Origin: Terasakiella pusilla DSM 6293
GTDB taxonomy: Bacteria > Pseudomonadota > Alphaproteobacteria > Rhodospirillales > Terasakiellaceae
Direction: 5' to 3'
Assembly: GCF_000688235.1 (NCBI RefSeq)
Contig: NZ_JHYO01000008.1
Span: 62,001-126,000 of the forward strand
Length of the DNA stretch: 64,000 nt
The notes beneath the pieces were generated by a model, which had not been told where the DNA came from, made no database searches, and saw nothing but the letters and a program-made list of their open reading frames with translations. The translations under genes were made by a program, and so were the position numbers. Below are positions 52,810 to 61,417 of the stretch, piece by piece (position 1 is the first letter of the stretch; the number at the start of each line of letters is the position of its first letter).

Positions 52810-53538
52810 GTGTCGAACAATCCGCTACAACAGTTTCAGATTAACACCATCGTTCCCATCGACCTTGGTGGAATCAATGCATCTATCACAAACTCTGCCG
52901 TTGCCATGGTTGCAACCGTTGCTGTTGTGAGCATTTTCTTAATCATGGGGATGGGCAGCCGCAAGCTGGTTCCGGGTCGCTGGCAATCAATGGCCGAGCT
53001 TAGCTATTCCTTCGTCGCAGACATGGTGCGCGATAACGTTGGAAATGAGGGTCGTAAATACTTCCCGGCTGTTTTCTCTCTCTTCATGTTTATCCTGTTC
53101 GGCAACCTGTTGGGTCTGCTGCCGTACAGCTTTACATTCACAAGCCACATTGCCATCACTTTTACTTTGGCAATGATCGTATTCATCGGCGTTACCCTGA
53201 TCGGTATTGCGCGTCACGGTTTGCACTTCTTCTCTTTGTTTGTGCCAAGCGGTGTTCCGGCGTTCATCTACCCGATCCTGGTTCCGATTGAAGTTATTTC
53301 TTACCTGTCCCGTCCGGTTTCCCTGTCCATTCGTTTGTTTGCAAACATGACAGCGGGCCACACCATGATGAAAGTTTTCGCAGGCTTCATCATTCCGCTG
53401 GGTTTCATCGGCGGTTGGGCACCTTTTGCCGTTGACGTTGCGCTGACAGGCTTTGAGTTTTTGGTGGCGTTCTTGCAAGCCTACGTGTTTGCGGTACTGA
53501 CTTGTCTGTATCTGAACGACTCCATTCACCTTCACTAA
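52810..53538 (+). CDS. atpB: ATP synthase F0 subunit a
   Basis: A 242-residue membrane protein with a GTG start (GAGGG upstream). Five or six membrane helices. The key helix has SLSIRLFANMTAGH with the essential Arg of the proton path, and the last helix reads LVAFLQAYVFAVLTCLYLNDSIH. Together with the c-ring it carries the protons. Confidence 0.96.
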   Translation: MSNNPLQQFQINTIVPIDLGGINASITNSAVAMVATVAVVSIFLIMGMGSRKLVPGRWQSMAELSYSFVADMVRDNVGNEGRKYFPAVFSLFMFILFGNLLGLLPYSFTFTSHIAITFTLAMIVFIGVTLIGIARHGLHFFSLFVPSGVPAFIYPILVPIEVISYLSRPVSLSIRLFANMTAGHTMMKVFAGFIIPLGFIGGWAPFAVDVALTGFEFLVAFLQAYVFAVLTCLYLNDSIHLH

Positions 53539-53559
53539 GCAATTTGTGAAGGCCTTTCG

Positions 53560-53603
53560 AAGGGCTGTTGGCTGGACAACATAGAAACCAGTTTGCAGCC
53601 CTT
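53560..53603 (+). promoter_or_regulatory. Intercistronic hairpin 1 (atpB-atpE)
   Basis: AAGGGCTG (53560-53567) pairs perfectly with CAGCCCTT (53596-53603). A nested CTGG/CCAG stem exposes a loop with AACATAGAA. Likely an RNA processing or stability element for the highly translated c subunit message. Confidence 0.55.
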
Positions 53604-53611
53604 GCTTCCGC

Positions 53612-53661
53612 AGGAAAGACCGAGGATATGGAAAACATAGAAACCTCGCCTCGCCTTTCCT
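53612..53661 (+). promoter_or_regulatory. Intercistronic hairpin 2 (atpB-atpE)
   Basis: AGGAAAG (53612-53618) pairs with CTTTCCT (53655-53661), with a nested CGAGG (53621-53625)/CCTCG (53644-53648) stem. Its loop repeats the AACATAGAAACC found in hairpin 1 (53578-53589 and 53634-53645). It ends 33 nt before atpE. Confidence 0.55.
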
Positions 53662-53694
53662 AAAGACTTTACTTTTATTATAGGACTTAGATCT

Positions 53695-53919
53695 ATGGAA
53701 CTCGAAGCAGCTAAAATGATTGGTGCTGGTCTTGCAGTAATCGGCTTGTTCGGTGTTGGTATCGGTATCGGTAACATCTTCTCTTCTCTGATCACATCTG
53801 TAGCACGTAACCCTGCTGCACGTTCACAAGTATTCGGCCTGGCGATCCTGGGCTTCGCACTTGTTGAAGCCGTTGCCCTGTACGCACTGCTCATCTCTTT
53901 CCTTATCCTCTTCACCTAA
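53695..53919 (+). CDS. atpE: ATP synthase F0 subunit c
   Basis: A 74-residue hairpin of two membrane helices forming the rotor ring. The polar loop RNPAARSQV (38-46) and the proton-binding carboxylate E58 ([13 protein letters not shown]) are present, with a glycine-rich first helix (GVGIGIGN). A Glu rather than Asp at the proton site is usual in this group. Flanked on both sides by RNA hairpins. Confidence 0.97.
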   Translation: MELEAAKMIGAGLAVIGLFGVGIGIGNIFSSLITSVARNPAARSQVFGLAILGFALVEAVALYALLISFLILFT

Positions 53920-53944
53920 GAAGTCGATAATCTAAGTTTCCAAG

Positions 53945-53967
53945 GGTCACTGACCTGATCAGTGACC
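53945..53967 (+). promoter_or_regulatory. Intercistronic hairpin between atpE and atpF'
   Basis: GGTCACTGA (53945-53953), CCTGA loop, TCAGTGACC (53959-53967): a perfect 9-bp stem 25 nt after the atpE stop with only a short T-run. It may act as a partial terminator or 3' stabiliser, so that more c than b subunit is made. Confidence 0.6.
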
Positions 53968-53997
53968 TTTCGAACTTTTTTAAGGAAGGAGCGCAAT

Positions 53998-54486
53998 ATG
54001 CCACAGTTAGAGATAGCCACATTTGCCCCGCAAATTGTTTGGTTATTTATTACCTTCTTAGCGATGTATTTTCTCATGGCTAAGGTGGCGCTGCCGCGCA
54101 TTGCTCAGGTGCTCGACGAACGTCAAACGCGTATCGACGACAATCTGGAGAAAGCGGCTGCTTTGAAAGCTGAAGCAGAAGCTGCTGCTGCTGCCTACGA
54201 AAGCTCATTGGCTCAAGCCCGTTCAAAAGCTCAGGAAGAGGTGAAAGCCGTTCTTGATGCCGCAAATGCGGAACAGGCGAAAAGACAAGACGAGCTGAGT
54301 GCAAAACTCAATAAAGAGTTGGATGCAGCAGAAGCACGCATTGCGCAAGCAAAAGACAAGGCGCTCGCAAACATCAAGGAAGTCGCTGGTGACGTTGCGA
54401 AAGCAACCGTTGACAAGCTTTCTGGTGTCTCTGTAGACGATGCAGCGGTTCAGGCCGCTGTTGCTAAAGCCATGGAGCAAAACTGA
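53998..54486 (+). CDS. atpF': ATP synthase F0 subunit b'
   Basis: A 162-residue protein from the ATG at 53998 (AAGGAAGGAG upstream). One N-terminal membrane helix (IVWLFITFLAMYFLMAKVALPRI) leads into a long coiled coil rich in Ala, Glu and Lys. Two different b-type subunits, b' and b, are typical of alphaproteobacteria and photosynthetic bacteria. It overlaps atpF by one base. Confidence 0.93.
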   Translation: MPQLEIATFAPQIVWLFITFLAMYFLMAKVALPRIAQVLDERQTRIDDNLEKAAALKAEAEAAAAAYESSLAQARSKAQEEVKAVLDAANAEQAKRQDELSAKLNKELDAAEARIAQAKDKALANIKEVAGDVAKATVDKLSGVSVDDAAVQAAVAKAMEQN

Positions 54487-55010
54487 TGATTTCTGTCGCA
54501 CACGCCGCAGGCGCTGAAGGCGGTATGGTTCAGGACCCGACTTTTTGGGTAGCTCTAGCATTCATCGTTTTGATCGTTCTGGCTGCAAAGCCGGTTGGTC
54601 GCTTCTTGGCGACTGCATTGGACGATCGCGCCGATACGATTAAAGCCCAACTAGACGAAGCTGAAAACCTTCGTGAAGAGGCTCAACAACTGTTGGCTTC
54701 TTACAAGCGTAAACAGCAGGAAGCGGAAGAAGAAGCCGCTAAAATCCTGCAACGCGCGAAAGACGAAGCGGCTCGCCTAGAGGCTAAGTCGAAAGAAGAT
54801 CTGGCAAACGCACTTAAGCGTCGTGAAGCCGCTGCTGTAGCTCGTATCGCACAAGCTGAAGCATCTGCCATCGCCGAAGTGCAGGCTTTCGCAACATCTG
54901 TTGCTCTCAGCGCAGCTCAACAGCTGATGGCTGACAACATTTCTGCACAAAAAGCCAACGCTATGATCGATAAAGCTATTTCTGAATTGCCCGCGCAACT
55001 CGGCAACTAA
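54486..55010 (+). CDS. atpF: ATP synthase F0 subunit b
   Basis: A 174-residue stator subunit: a short alanine/glycine-rich N-terminus, one membrane helix (FWVALAFIVLIVLAAKPVGRFL), then a coiled coil to the C-terminus. It dimerises with b' to hold F1. Last gene of the operon, followed by a strong terminator. The F1 operon (atpHAGDC) is not here. Confidence 0.94.
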   Translation: MISVAHAAGAEGGMVQDPTFWVALAFIVLIVLAAKPVGRFLATALDDRADTIKAQLDEAENLREEAQQLLASYKRKQQEAEEEAAKILQRAKDEAARLEAKSKEDLANALKRREAAAVARIAQAEASAIAEVQAFATSVALSAAQQLMADNISAQKANAMIDKAISELPAQLGN

Positions 55011-55040
55011 GCTTCGCTTTTCGACAATCGCGATTAAAGG

Positions 55041-55069
55041 GGAGTCTCCGTTTGGAGGCTCCTTTTTTT
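55041..55069 (+). terminator. Rho-independent terminator of the atp operon
   Basis: GGAGTCTCC (55041-55049), GTTT loop, GGAGGCTCC (55054-55062), then seven T. One G-U pair in a 9-bp stem. Confidence 0.9.
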
Positions 55070-55169
55070 GTGCGCGGACTGATAAATCGCAATGCGTTTA
55101 GCCGTTCGCTTGCCTAACATTCCCCAACACGATAGAGTTTCTTCAGGTGGATGATAACAAAGGTGCCCC

Positions 55170-56147
55170 ATGACAACAGCTGACACGCCGCAACCCACAA
55201 GCTCACTGCAGTTTTTCCCCATCACCATGTTTGCAACAACCATGGGGTTGTCCGGTCTCGCAATCGCCACCCATCGTCTGGAAGATATGCTCGCCGGGTA
55301 TGGTAGCCTGATCTTTCATGGCCTAGCCTATGGCACGCTGGTGATTTATCTCGCCATCCTTGCAACCTACACCCTCAAGTCCCTCAAATACCCTCAGGCC
55401 GTTTTGAAGGATTGGTCACACCCGATCAAAATCAGTTTCTTCCCTGCCGCGACCATCAGCTTATTACTACTTGGTGCCGTCTATCACCCCATCAATGAAA
55501 GCCTGTCCTTTACACTCTGGGCAACAGGCTGCCTGTTCCAGTTCTTCCTGTCTCTCGCGATCATCAACAGCTGGATTGATCATTCGCGCTATGAAGTTGT
55601 CCATAGTACACCTGCGTGGTTTATCCCCGTGGTCGGGAACATCATCGTCCCCGTGGTTGGGGTTTCCCATGGACCGATTGAACTGTCCTGGTTCTTCTTT
55701 GCGTGGGGCCTGCTGTTCTGGGGGATCTTGCTGACCTTGATCTTTAACCGCCTGATGTTCCATGCGGCCTTGGCAGATAAACTGCTACCGACCTTGTTTA
55801 TCTTACTCGCCCCTCCCTCCATCGGCTTTGTATCCTACGTAAAACTGGTTGGCGGGCTGGATACCATGGGACAGTTGATCTACTACTGGGCGGTCTTCTT
55901 CTTCCTGCTCATGCTGTCGCGCATCCTACGACTTGTGCGCCTAAAATTTAGCATGGCCTCCTGGGCCTTTACCTTCCCGCTTGCCGCTTTTACAACGGCA
56001 ACCCATCTTATGGGTGAATTGACCGGGCAGATCCTTTTCCACTACGCCGCCCAAGGACTGTATATCGCCACATTTATTGTTATTGGCTTCCTCTTTATTC
56101 GAACGATCATCGCCTTAATCAAGTGTGAAGTCTGTACCCCTGAGTAG
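55170..56147 (+). CDS. SLAC1/TehA-family channel or transporter
   Basis: A 325-residue protein with about ten membrane segments, the fold size of the TehA/SLAC1 anion channels. The start FFPITMFATTMGLSGLAIA and middle HSTPAWFIPVVGNIIVPVVG are typical of the family. These proteins carry small anions or confer tellurite resistance; the actual substrate here is unknown. Stands alone between the atp terminator and the solute-binding protein gene. Confidence 0.85.
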   Translation: MTTADTPQPTSSLQFFPITMFATTMGLSGLAIATHRLEDMLAGYGSLIFHGLAYGTLVIYLAILATYTLKSLKYPQAVLKDWSHPIKISFFPAATISLLLLGAVYHPINESLSFTLWATGCLFQFFLSLAIINSWIDHSRYEVVHSTPAWFIPVVGNIIVPVVGVSHGPIELSWFFFAWGLLFWGILLTLIFNRLMFHAALADKLLPTLFILLAPPSIGFVSYVKLVGGLDTMGQLIYYWAVFFFLLMLSRILRLVRLKFSMASWAFTFPLAAFTTATHLMGELTGQILFHYAAQGLYIATFIVIGFLFIRTIIALIKCEVCTPE

Positions 56148-56204
56148 AAGATCGTTTGACTTTACATCCTCTTTCTCTAAGCTAGGGGCATTGGGGTAGA
56201 TCAA

Positions 56205-56948
56205 ATGAAACCAGTCTTTATTCTCATCATTGGCCTGTGTTGCGCCAGCCCGACCTATGGGGAGGGGGTGGACACAGGCACCGCCCAAATGGCCTGCACC
56301 AACTTCCCGCCTTTTAAAATCGAGTCAAAAGACACCGGCACACCTCATTCCGGTATTGATCTGGAAGTGATTGAACATGCCTTTGCCATCACAAACCAAA
56401 AAGTAGCTTTTAATTTTTATCCATGGAAACGTGCTGTCACCATGGTCCAACACGGCAAAGCCCACGCCCTGTGTGGTTGCGACTATCGAGCGGAGCGCGA
56501 AGCAGAATATATTTATTCGGATATGGTCGGTTTTCACTCGCAAGGCGTCTTTATCCCTGCAGACTCTGCCATAAAAAGCATCCATAACCTTCAGGAGCTT
56601 GCAGGGAAAACAGTGGGAACTGTGCGCGGCTATGCGTTGGAAAAAACACTAGCAGATATCCCTGATATAAAAATCGCCCCCGCCAACAATGGCGACCAAT
56701 TACTGCGCCAGTTGGTCAATAAACGGGTCGATGCGATTTACGCCTATCGCGATGTGATCTTTTATCACCAAAAGCTCAACAAAGAGACAACCGATATCCG
56801 ATATTTTGAGCTGAAAAGCCTGCCCTACTATGTCTGTTTTTCCCGCACTATCCCCGATATCCGGATGATCGTGGATGCCTTTAACCAAGGCATACGGACC
56901 ATCCGGTTTAACGGAACCTACGGGGAAATCCGGCAGAACTATCGTTAA
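56205..56948 (+). CDS. Periplasmic solute-binding protein (family 3-like)
   Basis: A 247-residue protein with a signal peptide (about 1-19, GLCCASPTYG) and the SBP_bac_3 layout: ACTNFPPFKI, G-x-DLEVIEHAF, FYPWKRAVTMV, LAGKTVGTVRGYALEK. Members bind amino acids or act as stand-alone sensors. No transporter permease or ATPase gene adjoins it, so it may be an orphan. Convergent with cobM, overlapping it by 4 nt. Confidence 0.82.
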   Translation: MKPVFILIIGLCCASPTYGEGVDTGTAQMACTNFPPFKIESKDTGTPHSGIDLEVIEHAFAITNQKVAFNFYPWKRAVTMVQHGKAHALCGCDYRAEREAEYIYSDMVGFHSQGVFIPADSAIKSIHNLQELAGKTVGTVRGYALEKTLADIPDIKIAPANNGDQLLRQLVNKRVDAIYAYRDVIFYHQKLNKETTDIRYFELKSLPYYVCFSRTIPDIRMIVDAFNQGIRTIRFNGTYGEIRQNYR

Positions 56949-57709
56949 GCTTTTTTCTTTTCCCGCAACACGTGGGTATGATCCACGTCATAAAGCTTAC
57001 TGTCGGTGAAATCTTCTGTCGCCAAGACCTTACCCACCAAGATCAGCGCCGTGCGGGTGATCCCGCTTTCCTTCACCTTGGCGCGAATGTCGTTCAGTTG
57101 TCCATGAATAAAGGCCTCATCCGGCCAAGACACGCGATAGGCCACAACAACGGGACAATCTTCACCATAGTAAGGTGATAGCGTATCAACCACATGCTTA
57201 AGGTTATTCACGGACAAATGGATAGCTAACGTCGCACCGGACTTGGCGAATGTCTCCAGATCCTCATTATTCGGCATCTTGGAGGACCGCACGGCTGTGC
57301 GCGTCAGGATAATGGATTGGGACACATCGGGCAGCGTCAGCTCTTTCTTCAAAGCAGCGGAAGCTGCCGCATAAGCCGACACACCCGGCACCACTTCATA
57401 ATCGATCCCCAACGCATCAAGGCGGCGCATCTGTTCCGCAATCGCACCATACAAGCAAGGGTCGCCGGAATGAACACGGGCCACATCGTGACCGTTGTTG
57501 TGAGCCTCTTCGATCTCCGCAATAATTTCATCCAGATGCATCGGGGCGGTGTCTTTGACCACCACAGCCTTGTCGGCTTGCGCCACGATCCCTTCCGGCA
57601 CCAAGGACCCCGCATAAAGACACACAGGCGCTGTCTTAACAATATTAAGGCCACGCACGGTGATCAGGTCAGGCGCACCCGGTCCGGCGCCAATAAAGTA
57701 AACGGTCAT
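56945..57709 (-). CDS. cobM: Precorrin-4 C11-methyltransferase
   Basis: A 254-residue SAM-dependent tetrapyrrole methylase adding the C11 methyl group in corrin synthesis. Seen: V-x-FIGAGPGAPDLIT-x-RG at the start, the LYAGSLVP and V-x-RVHSGDP-x-LYGAI-x-EQ blocks, EVVPGVSAY, and SIILTR. Equivalent to CbiF in the anaerobic naming. It overlaps the cbiG-cobJ gene by 4 nt at its start and ends the operon. Confidence 0.95.
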   Translation of the reverse strand: MTVYFIGAGPGAPDLITVRGLNIVKTAPVCLYAGSLVPEGIVAQADKAVVVKDTAPMHLDEIIAEIEEAHNNGHDVARVHSGDPCLYGAIAEQMRRLDALGIDYEVVPGVSAYAAASAALKKELTLPDVSQSIILTRTAVRSSKMPNNEDLETFAKSGATLAIHLSVNNLKHVVDTLSPYYGEDCPVVVAYRVSWPDEAFIHGQLNDIRAKVKESGITRTALILVGKVLATEDFTDSKLYDVDHTHVLREKKKA

Positions 57710-59520
57710 GAGGACACCTTCATTTTCTTTTCATATCCACGGGGGGTATAGACCCATTTGTTGACACCGCGATCAATCACGCGGCTTTGGCTGGAGCCAA
57801 CCAGTACCATGGTCAACATATCAGCATGATCAGACGTCAATTCACCCAAGGTGATCACCTCCATGCTTTCCGTCTCACGGCCCAAGTTGCGGCCCAACAC
57901 CACCGGTGTTTCCGGCGGGCGGCCGCTCAGCAGGATGTCACGCGCCTTTTCAATCTGCGTCACCCGACGTTTGGAACGCGGGTTATAAAAAGCCACCACA
58001 AAATCCCCATCCGCAGCCGCCTTCAAGCGTCGCTGGATATCATCCCACGGCGTCAACAGGTCAGACAATGAAATGGTGCAGAAATCATGGTTGATCGGTG
58101 CCCCAATCCGCGCGGCACAGGCTTGCAAGGCAGAAATCCCCGGCGCAACATCGATCTTAAGGCGGTTCCATTCCGGCTTATTTTCTTTATCCAGCAATTC
58201 AAACGCCAATGTCGCCAGCGCATAAATCCCCGCATCCCCAGAACAGACCAGACAAACACGCTTGCCTTCTGCGGCCAGATCAAGGGCGATCCGCGCGCGT
58301 TTTTCCTCGTTCGCAAGGCCACTTTCATGACGTTCTTTACCGTCGATCAAGTCTTGTACCAGATCAAGGTACAAGCCATAGCCCACCACGTCGGTTGCAT
58401 CGCGCAAGGCTTGTGTCGCTTGGGGGGAGCGCCATTCATCCGATCCCGGACCAATGCCGATGACGGACAGATAGCCTTGCGCCCGCCCGATCGCTTCGGG
58501 CTGTAAATCAACCGGGCAGCGTGCAATCGCACAGGTCGCTTTGGCTGTCTTTTGTTTTTCAACAACCAGTTCCCCCAGACCGCCAACAGCCGCCAAGGCT
58601 GCACCTTCGGCAACACCGTGACAGCCGACTTCTTTAAAGACCACGTCAGACGGGTTTTTCAAGCGCGGTTGCTGAGCATCCAGTTCTTGCGGGGTGAAGA
58701 AACGCGCAGGTACACCCAGCACTTTTGCCAGTTCATGCACCGCCGCTTCATCCGCTTTGACATCCACGGACACCACGCAGCCAATGGATTTCGGGCTCAG
58801 GCCCGCACCAGACAAGGTGTTTAAGGCATGTTCAATCAAATGATCCGGCGGACAATTGCGCTCACAGCCCACCCCCAGCGCCAAAACAGGCGGGTGGTAC
58901 AGCAACTCGTTGCCATCCGGTTCCACATCACGATCAGAGATCCGAATGCGCGGGAAGCCTTCTTCGACAAAGCTCAGGCCTTTTTCATCCAGCCATTTGG
59001 CTTCGCCCGCTTCCTGCTCAATCGCAACCGGATCGTTGTTCAACAGGGCCGCGGCAATATCCTTGGCGTTATCCGGGTTGGCAATGCGCCAGCCGCGCGG
59101 AGGCTCATCAAGGGCCACACCGAAGTTTAACTCCCCTGCCGTTGTGACCGCAGCCGCCCCGTCCAGAATATCGGCAATCCAGCGCGCCAGTTCGTTTGCA
59201 CCATGATGCCCGCCCAACAGCGGCACCGCGCAAGACGCATCTTCCGCCACCGCCACAACAGGTGGTTCTTTCCATTTATCCGCCAGCAACGGGGCCAGCG
59301 CACGGATCAGGATCCCGCTGGCACAAATCCCGATGATCGGGCGGCCTTGCTTAAACAGGCTTTGCAGATGGGCAATGGTATTTTCAAAGGTAATCGCACA
59401 CTCGGGCAGGCGTTTTTTCAAACCGTGGATTTCCACCGTTTCCATTGCGCCTGCAAGTTCCTGTGCGAGTTGGTATCCACCTGAACTCAGGCAAACAAGT
59501 ACTGGGGTTTCACTGGTCAT
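57706..59520 (-). CDS. cobJ: CbiG-CobJ fusion: cobalt-precorrin-5A hydrolase-like and precorrin-3B C17-methyltransferase
   Basis: A 604-residue fusion from the ATG at 59520, which overlaps the cobI stop (ATGA). Residues about 1-340 are CbiG-like: an N-terminal LVCLSSGGYQLAQEL...GICASGILIRALAPLL...ASCAVPLLGGHHGANELA block, then the C-terminal ALGVGCERNCP...FKEVGCHGVAEGAALA block. Residues about 350-604 are the CobJ/CbiH methylase (YLSVIGIGPGSDEWRSP, VCLVCSGDAGIYALA, VAPGISALQACAARIGAP, YNPRSKRR). The methylase adds the C17 methyl group during ring contraction; CbiG opens the lactone in the oxygen-independent route. Such fusions are known in several bacteria. Confidence 0.92.
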   Translation of the reverse strand: MTSETPVLVCLSSGGYQLAQELAGAMETVEIHGLKKRLPECAITFENTIAHLQSLFKQGRPIIGICASGILIRALAPLLADKWKEPPVVAVAEDASCAVPLLGGHHGANELARWIADILDGAAAVTTAGELNFGVALDEPPRGWRIANPDNAKDIAAALLNNDPVAIEQEAGEAKWLDEKGLSFVEEGFPRIRISDRDVEPDGNELLYHPPVLALGVGCERNCPPDHLIEHALNTLSGAGLSPKSIGCVVSVDVKADEAAVHELAKVLGVPARFFTPQELDAQQPRLKNPSDVVFKEVGCHGVAEGAALAAVGGLGELVVEKQKTAKATCAIARCPVDLQPEAIGRAQGYLSVIGIGPGSDEWRSPQATQALRDATDVVGYGLYLDLVQDLIDGKERHESGLANEEKRARIALDLAAEGKRVCLVCSGDAGIYALATLAFELLDKENKPEWNRLKIDVAPGISALQACAARIGAPINHDFCTISLSDLLTPWDDIQRRLKAAADGDFVVAFYNPRSKRRVTQIEKARDILLSGRPPETPVVLGRNLGRETESMEVITLGELTSDHADMLTMVLVGSSQSRVIDRGVNKWVYTPRGYEKKMKVSS

Positions 59521-60221
59521 TTCCACGCCTCACCGCGTTTATGTACAATAATCATCGAAAAATAAGGGGCCTTTTCAAAGGTTGCTTCGGACAAGGGCAT
59601 CATGACCTGATTATCCATGGTCGCATGTTCGATATAATGGGCCTTGTCGATCAGGTCCAACGTGCCAAGCACATCGCGTACCTTGGCAAAATGTCGCCCG
59701 ACCTTCATAATGATCGCCGCATCACACGCTTGTAAGCGGCGCAAAATATCTTCTGCCGGAATGGGGGCTGGCAACACCGTCAACACATCATAGCGCGACG
59801 TGATCGGCATCCCGATCTGGCACGCACTCGCCATTGCAGATGATACCCCCGGTACCACCACGGTCTCAAACCGTTCGGACAGGCGCGCATAAATATACAT
59901 GAAGGACCCAAAGAAAAACGGGTCGCCCTCACACAGCACCGCCACATCATGGCCTGCGTTCAATTCCGCCGCAATTTCCTCGCTATATTTGTCATAGACA
60001 TCATTGGCGGGGAAGCGACCGGGCACCATCGGGGTTTCAATCACAATTTCTTTTTGCCCACCGGGCAAGTGCGGCGCAATAATTGCGCGGGCCAGACTGT
60101 CTTTATCTTCCGGTGCGGGATAGGCAATCACCGGCGCGGCTTGCAAAATTTTAAGCGCCTTAAGCGTAATGAGATCAGGGTCTCCGGGGCCAATGCCCAG
60201 ACCATATAAGGTGCCTACCAT
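59517..60221 (-). CDS. cobI: Precorrin-2 C20-methyltransferase
   Basis: A 234-residue SAM-dependent methylase from the ATG at 60221 (AAGGA upstream). Seen: LYGLGIGPGDPDLITLKALK, V-x-YPAPE, VAVLCEGDPFFFGSFMYI, VVPGVSS and AIIMKVGRHF. It adds the C20 methyl group to precorrin-2 or its cobalt form (CbiL in anaerobic naming). Five nucleotides after cobL. Confidence 0.95.
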   Translation of the reverse strand: MVGTLYGLGIGPGDPDLITLKALKILQAAPVIAYPAPEDKDSLARAIIAPHLPGGQKEIVIETPMVPGRFPANDVYDKYSEEIAAELNAGHDVAVLCEGDPFFFGSFMYIYARLSERFETVVVPGVSSAMASACQIGMPITSRYDVLTVLPAPIPAEDILRRLQACDAAIIMKVGRHFAKVRDVLGTLDLIDKAHYIEHATMDNQVMMPLSEATFEKAPYFSMIIVHKRGEAWK

Positions 60222-60226
60222 CACTT

Positions 60227-61417
60227 TTATTCCTTCACGACAGACAATTGCAAGACAGGGGCCATGGGTTTCATCACGGTCATCCTGCCGACATTTTCTT
60301 CACGGGAAATGGCAATGCGTGTCAATTCCCCCCCAAAGTTGGACTGAAAATGCAACATTTCGCGCTCCGCCTCAAGTGTTACTGTATTGGCGACCAATCG
60401 CCCGCCTGTGGGCAGGGCGTTCCAGCAGGTTTCCAGCATCCCTGAAATGGCGATCCCGCCACCAACAAAAATCGCGTCCGGCGTGGGCAGCCCCACCAGA
60501 CAGTCAGGGGCGCGCCCGTCCACAATCTCCAATGTCGGCACGCCTAAGCTTGCGCCATTATGGGCAATCATAGATCGGCGTTTATCATTTTGTTCAATGG
60601 CGATAGCGCGGCAACTGGGGTGGCTACGCATCCATTCAATGGCAATTGATCCACAGCCGCCGCCCACATCCCACAACAATTCCCCCGGTTGGGGTGCAAG
60701 GGTGGAGAGCGTGACCGCTCGCACTTCGCGCTTGGTCAGTTGCCCGTCATGTTCAAACAAATCGTCTTTTAAGCCTGTCGTCAGCGGCAATCGGCGCGCC
60801 TCCCTCGACGCCATGCACTCAAGGGCGATGGTATTTAAATCTGCCGTTTGTGCCGTCCAGCCTGTGGCGGTACCTTCAAGACGGTTTTCTTTCTCCCCAC
60901 CCATATGTTCAAAGACGGTGATTTTAGACTCGCCATAGCCATATTTAGCAAGCAAATCCGCCACTTCACGCGGGGATTTGCCATCACGACTGAGGATCAG
61001 AATTTTAACGTTCGGCGCAATATATCGGTTGAGACTTTCCAAAGCGCGCCCATGAATGGTCATGCAAACACAGTCCGGGATCGCCCAGCCCATACGCGCA
61101 GCCGCTAAGGAAAAGGCACCGCTGGTCGGGTGCACATGGATATGGTCGCGCGCGATATGGTTTAACAAGGTCGTTGCGATGCCAAACCACAACGGCTCCC
61201 CTGTAGCCAGCACGACCACAAGTTTGTCCACGTTGGCCTTCAATTCCTCAATCCCGTGGCTTAACCCCACCCCCCATGAGATTTTGCGCGCCGGACTGTC
61301 CACCATTTCAAGGTGACGCACACCGCCGACCAGAATTTCTGCCGATTGGATAAGGCTGCGGGCAACGGGGCTAACGCCGTCCAACCCGTCTTCGCCGATA
61401 CCGATAATATGGATCAT
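60227..61417 (-). CDS. cobL: Precorrin-6Y C5,15-methyltransferase (decarboxylating) CobL
   Basis: A 396-residue fusion of CbiE and CbiT. The N-terminal methylase (about 1-205) starts IHIIGIGEDGLDGVSP and has VLATGEPLWFGIA. The C-terminal methylase/decarboxylase (about 210-396) has L-x-WDVGGGCGSIAIEWMRS for SAM and AIEQN. It methylates C5 and C15 and removes the acetate carboxyl. The start ATG overlaps the stop of the cobH fusion gene. Confidence 0.95.
   Translation of the reverse strand: MIHIIGIGEDGLDGVSPVARSLIQSAEILVGGVRHLEMVDSPARKISWGVGLSHGIEELKANVDKLVVVLATGEPLWFGIATTLLNHIARDHIHVHPTSGAFSLAAARMGWAIPDCVCMTIHGRALESLNRYIAPNVKILILSRDGKSPREVADLLAKYGYGESKITVFEHMGGEKENRLEGTATGWTAQTADLNTIALECMASREARRLPLTTGLKDDLFEHDGQLTKREVRAVTLSTLAPQPGELLWDVGGGCGSIAIEWMRSHPSCRAIAIEQNDKRRSMIAHNGASLGVPTLEIVDGRAPDCLVGLPTPDAIFVGGGIAISGMLETCWNALPTGGRLVANTVTLEAEREMLHFQSNFGGELTRIAISREENVGRMTVMKPMAPVLQLSVVKE

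Noticed and set aside
56205-56948. Amino-acid ABC transporter operon
   Set aside because: Only the solute-binding protein gene is present; no permease or ATPase gene adjoins it.
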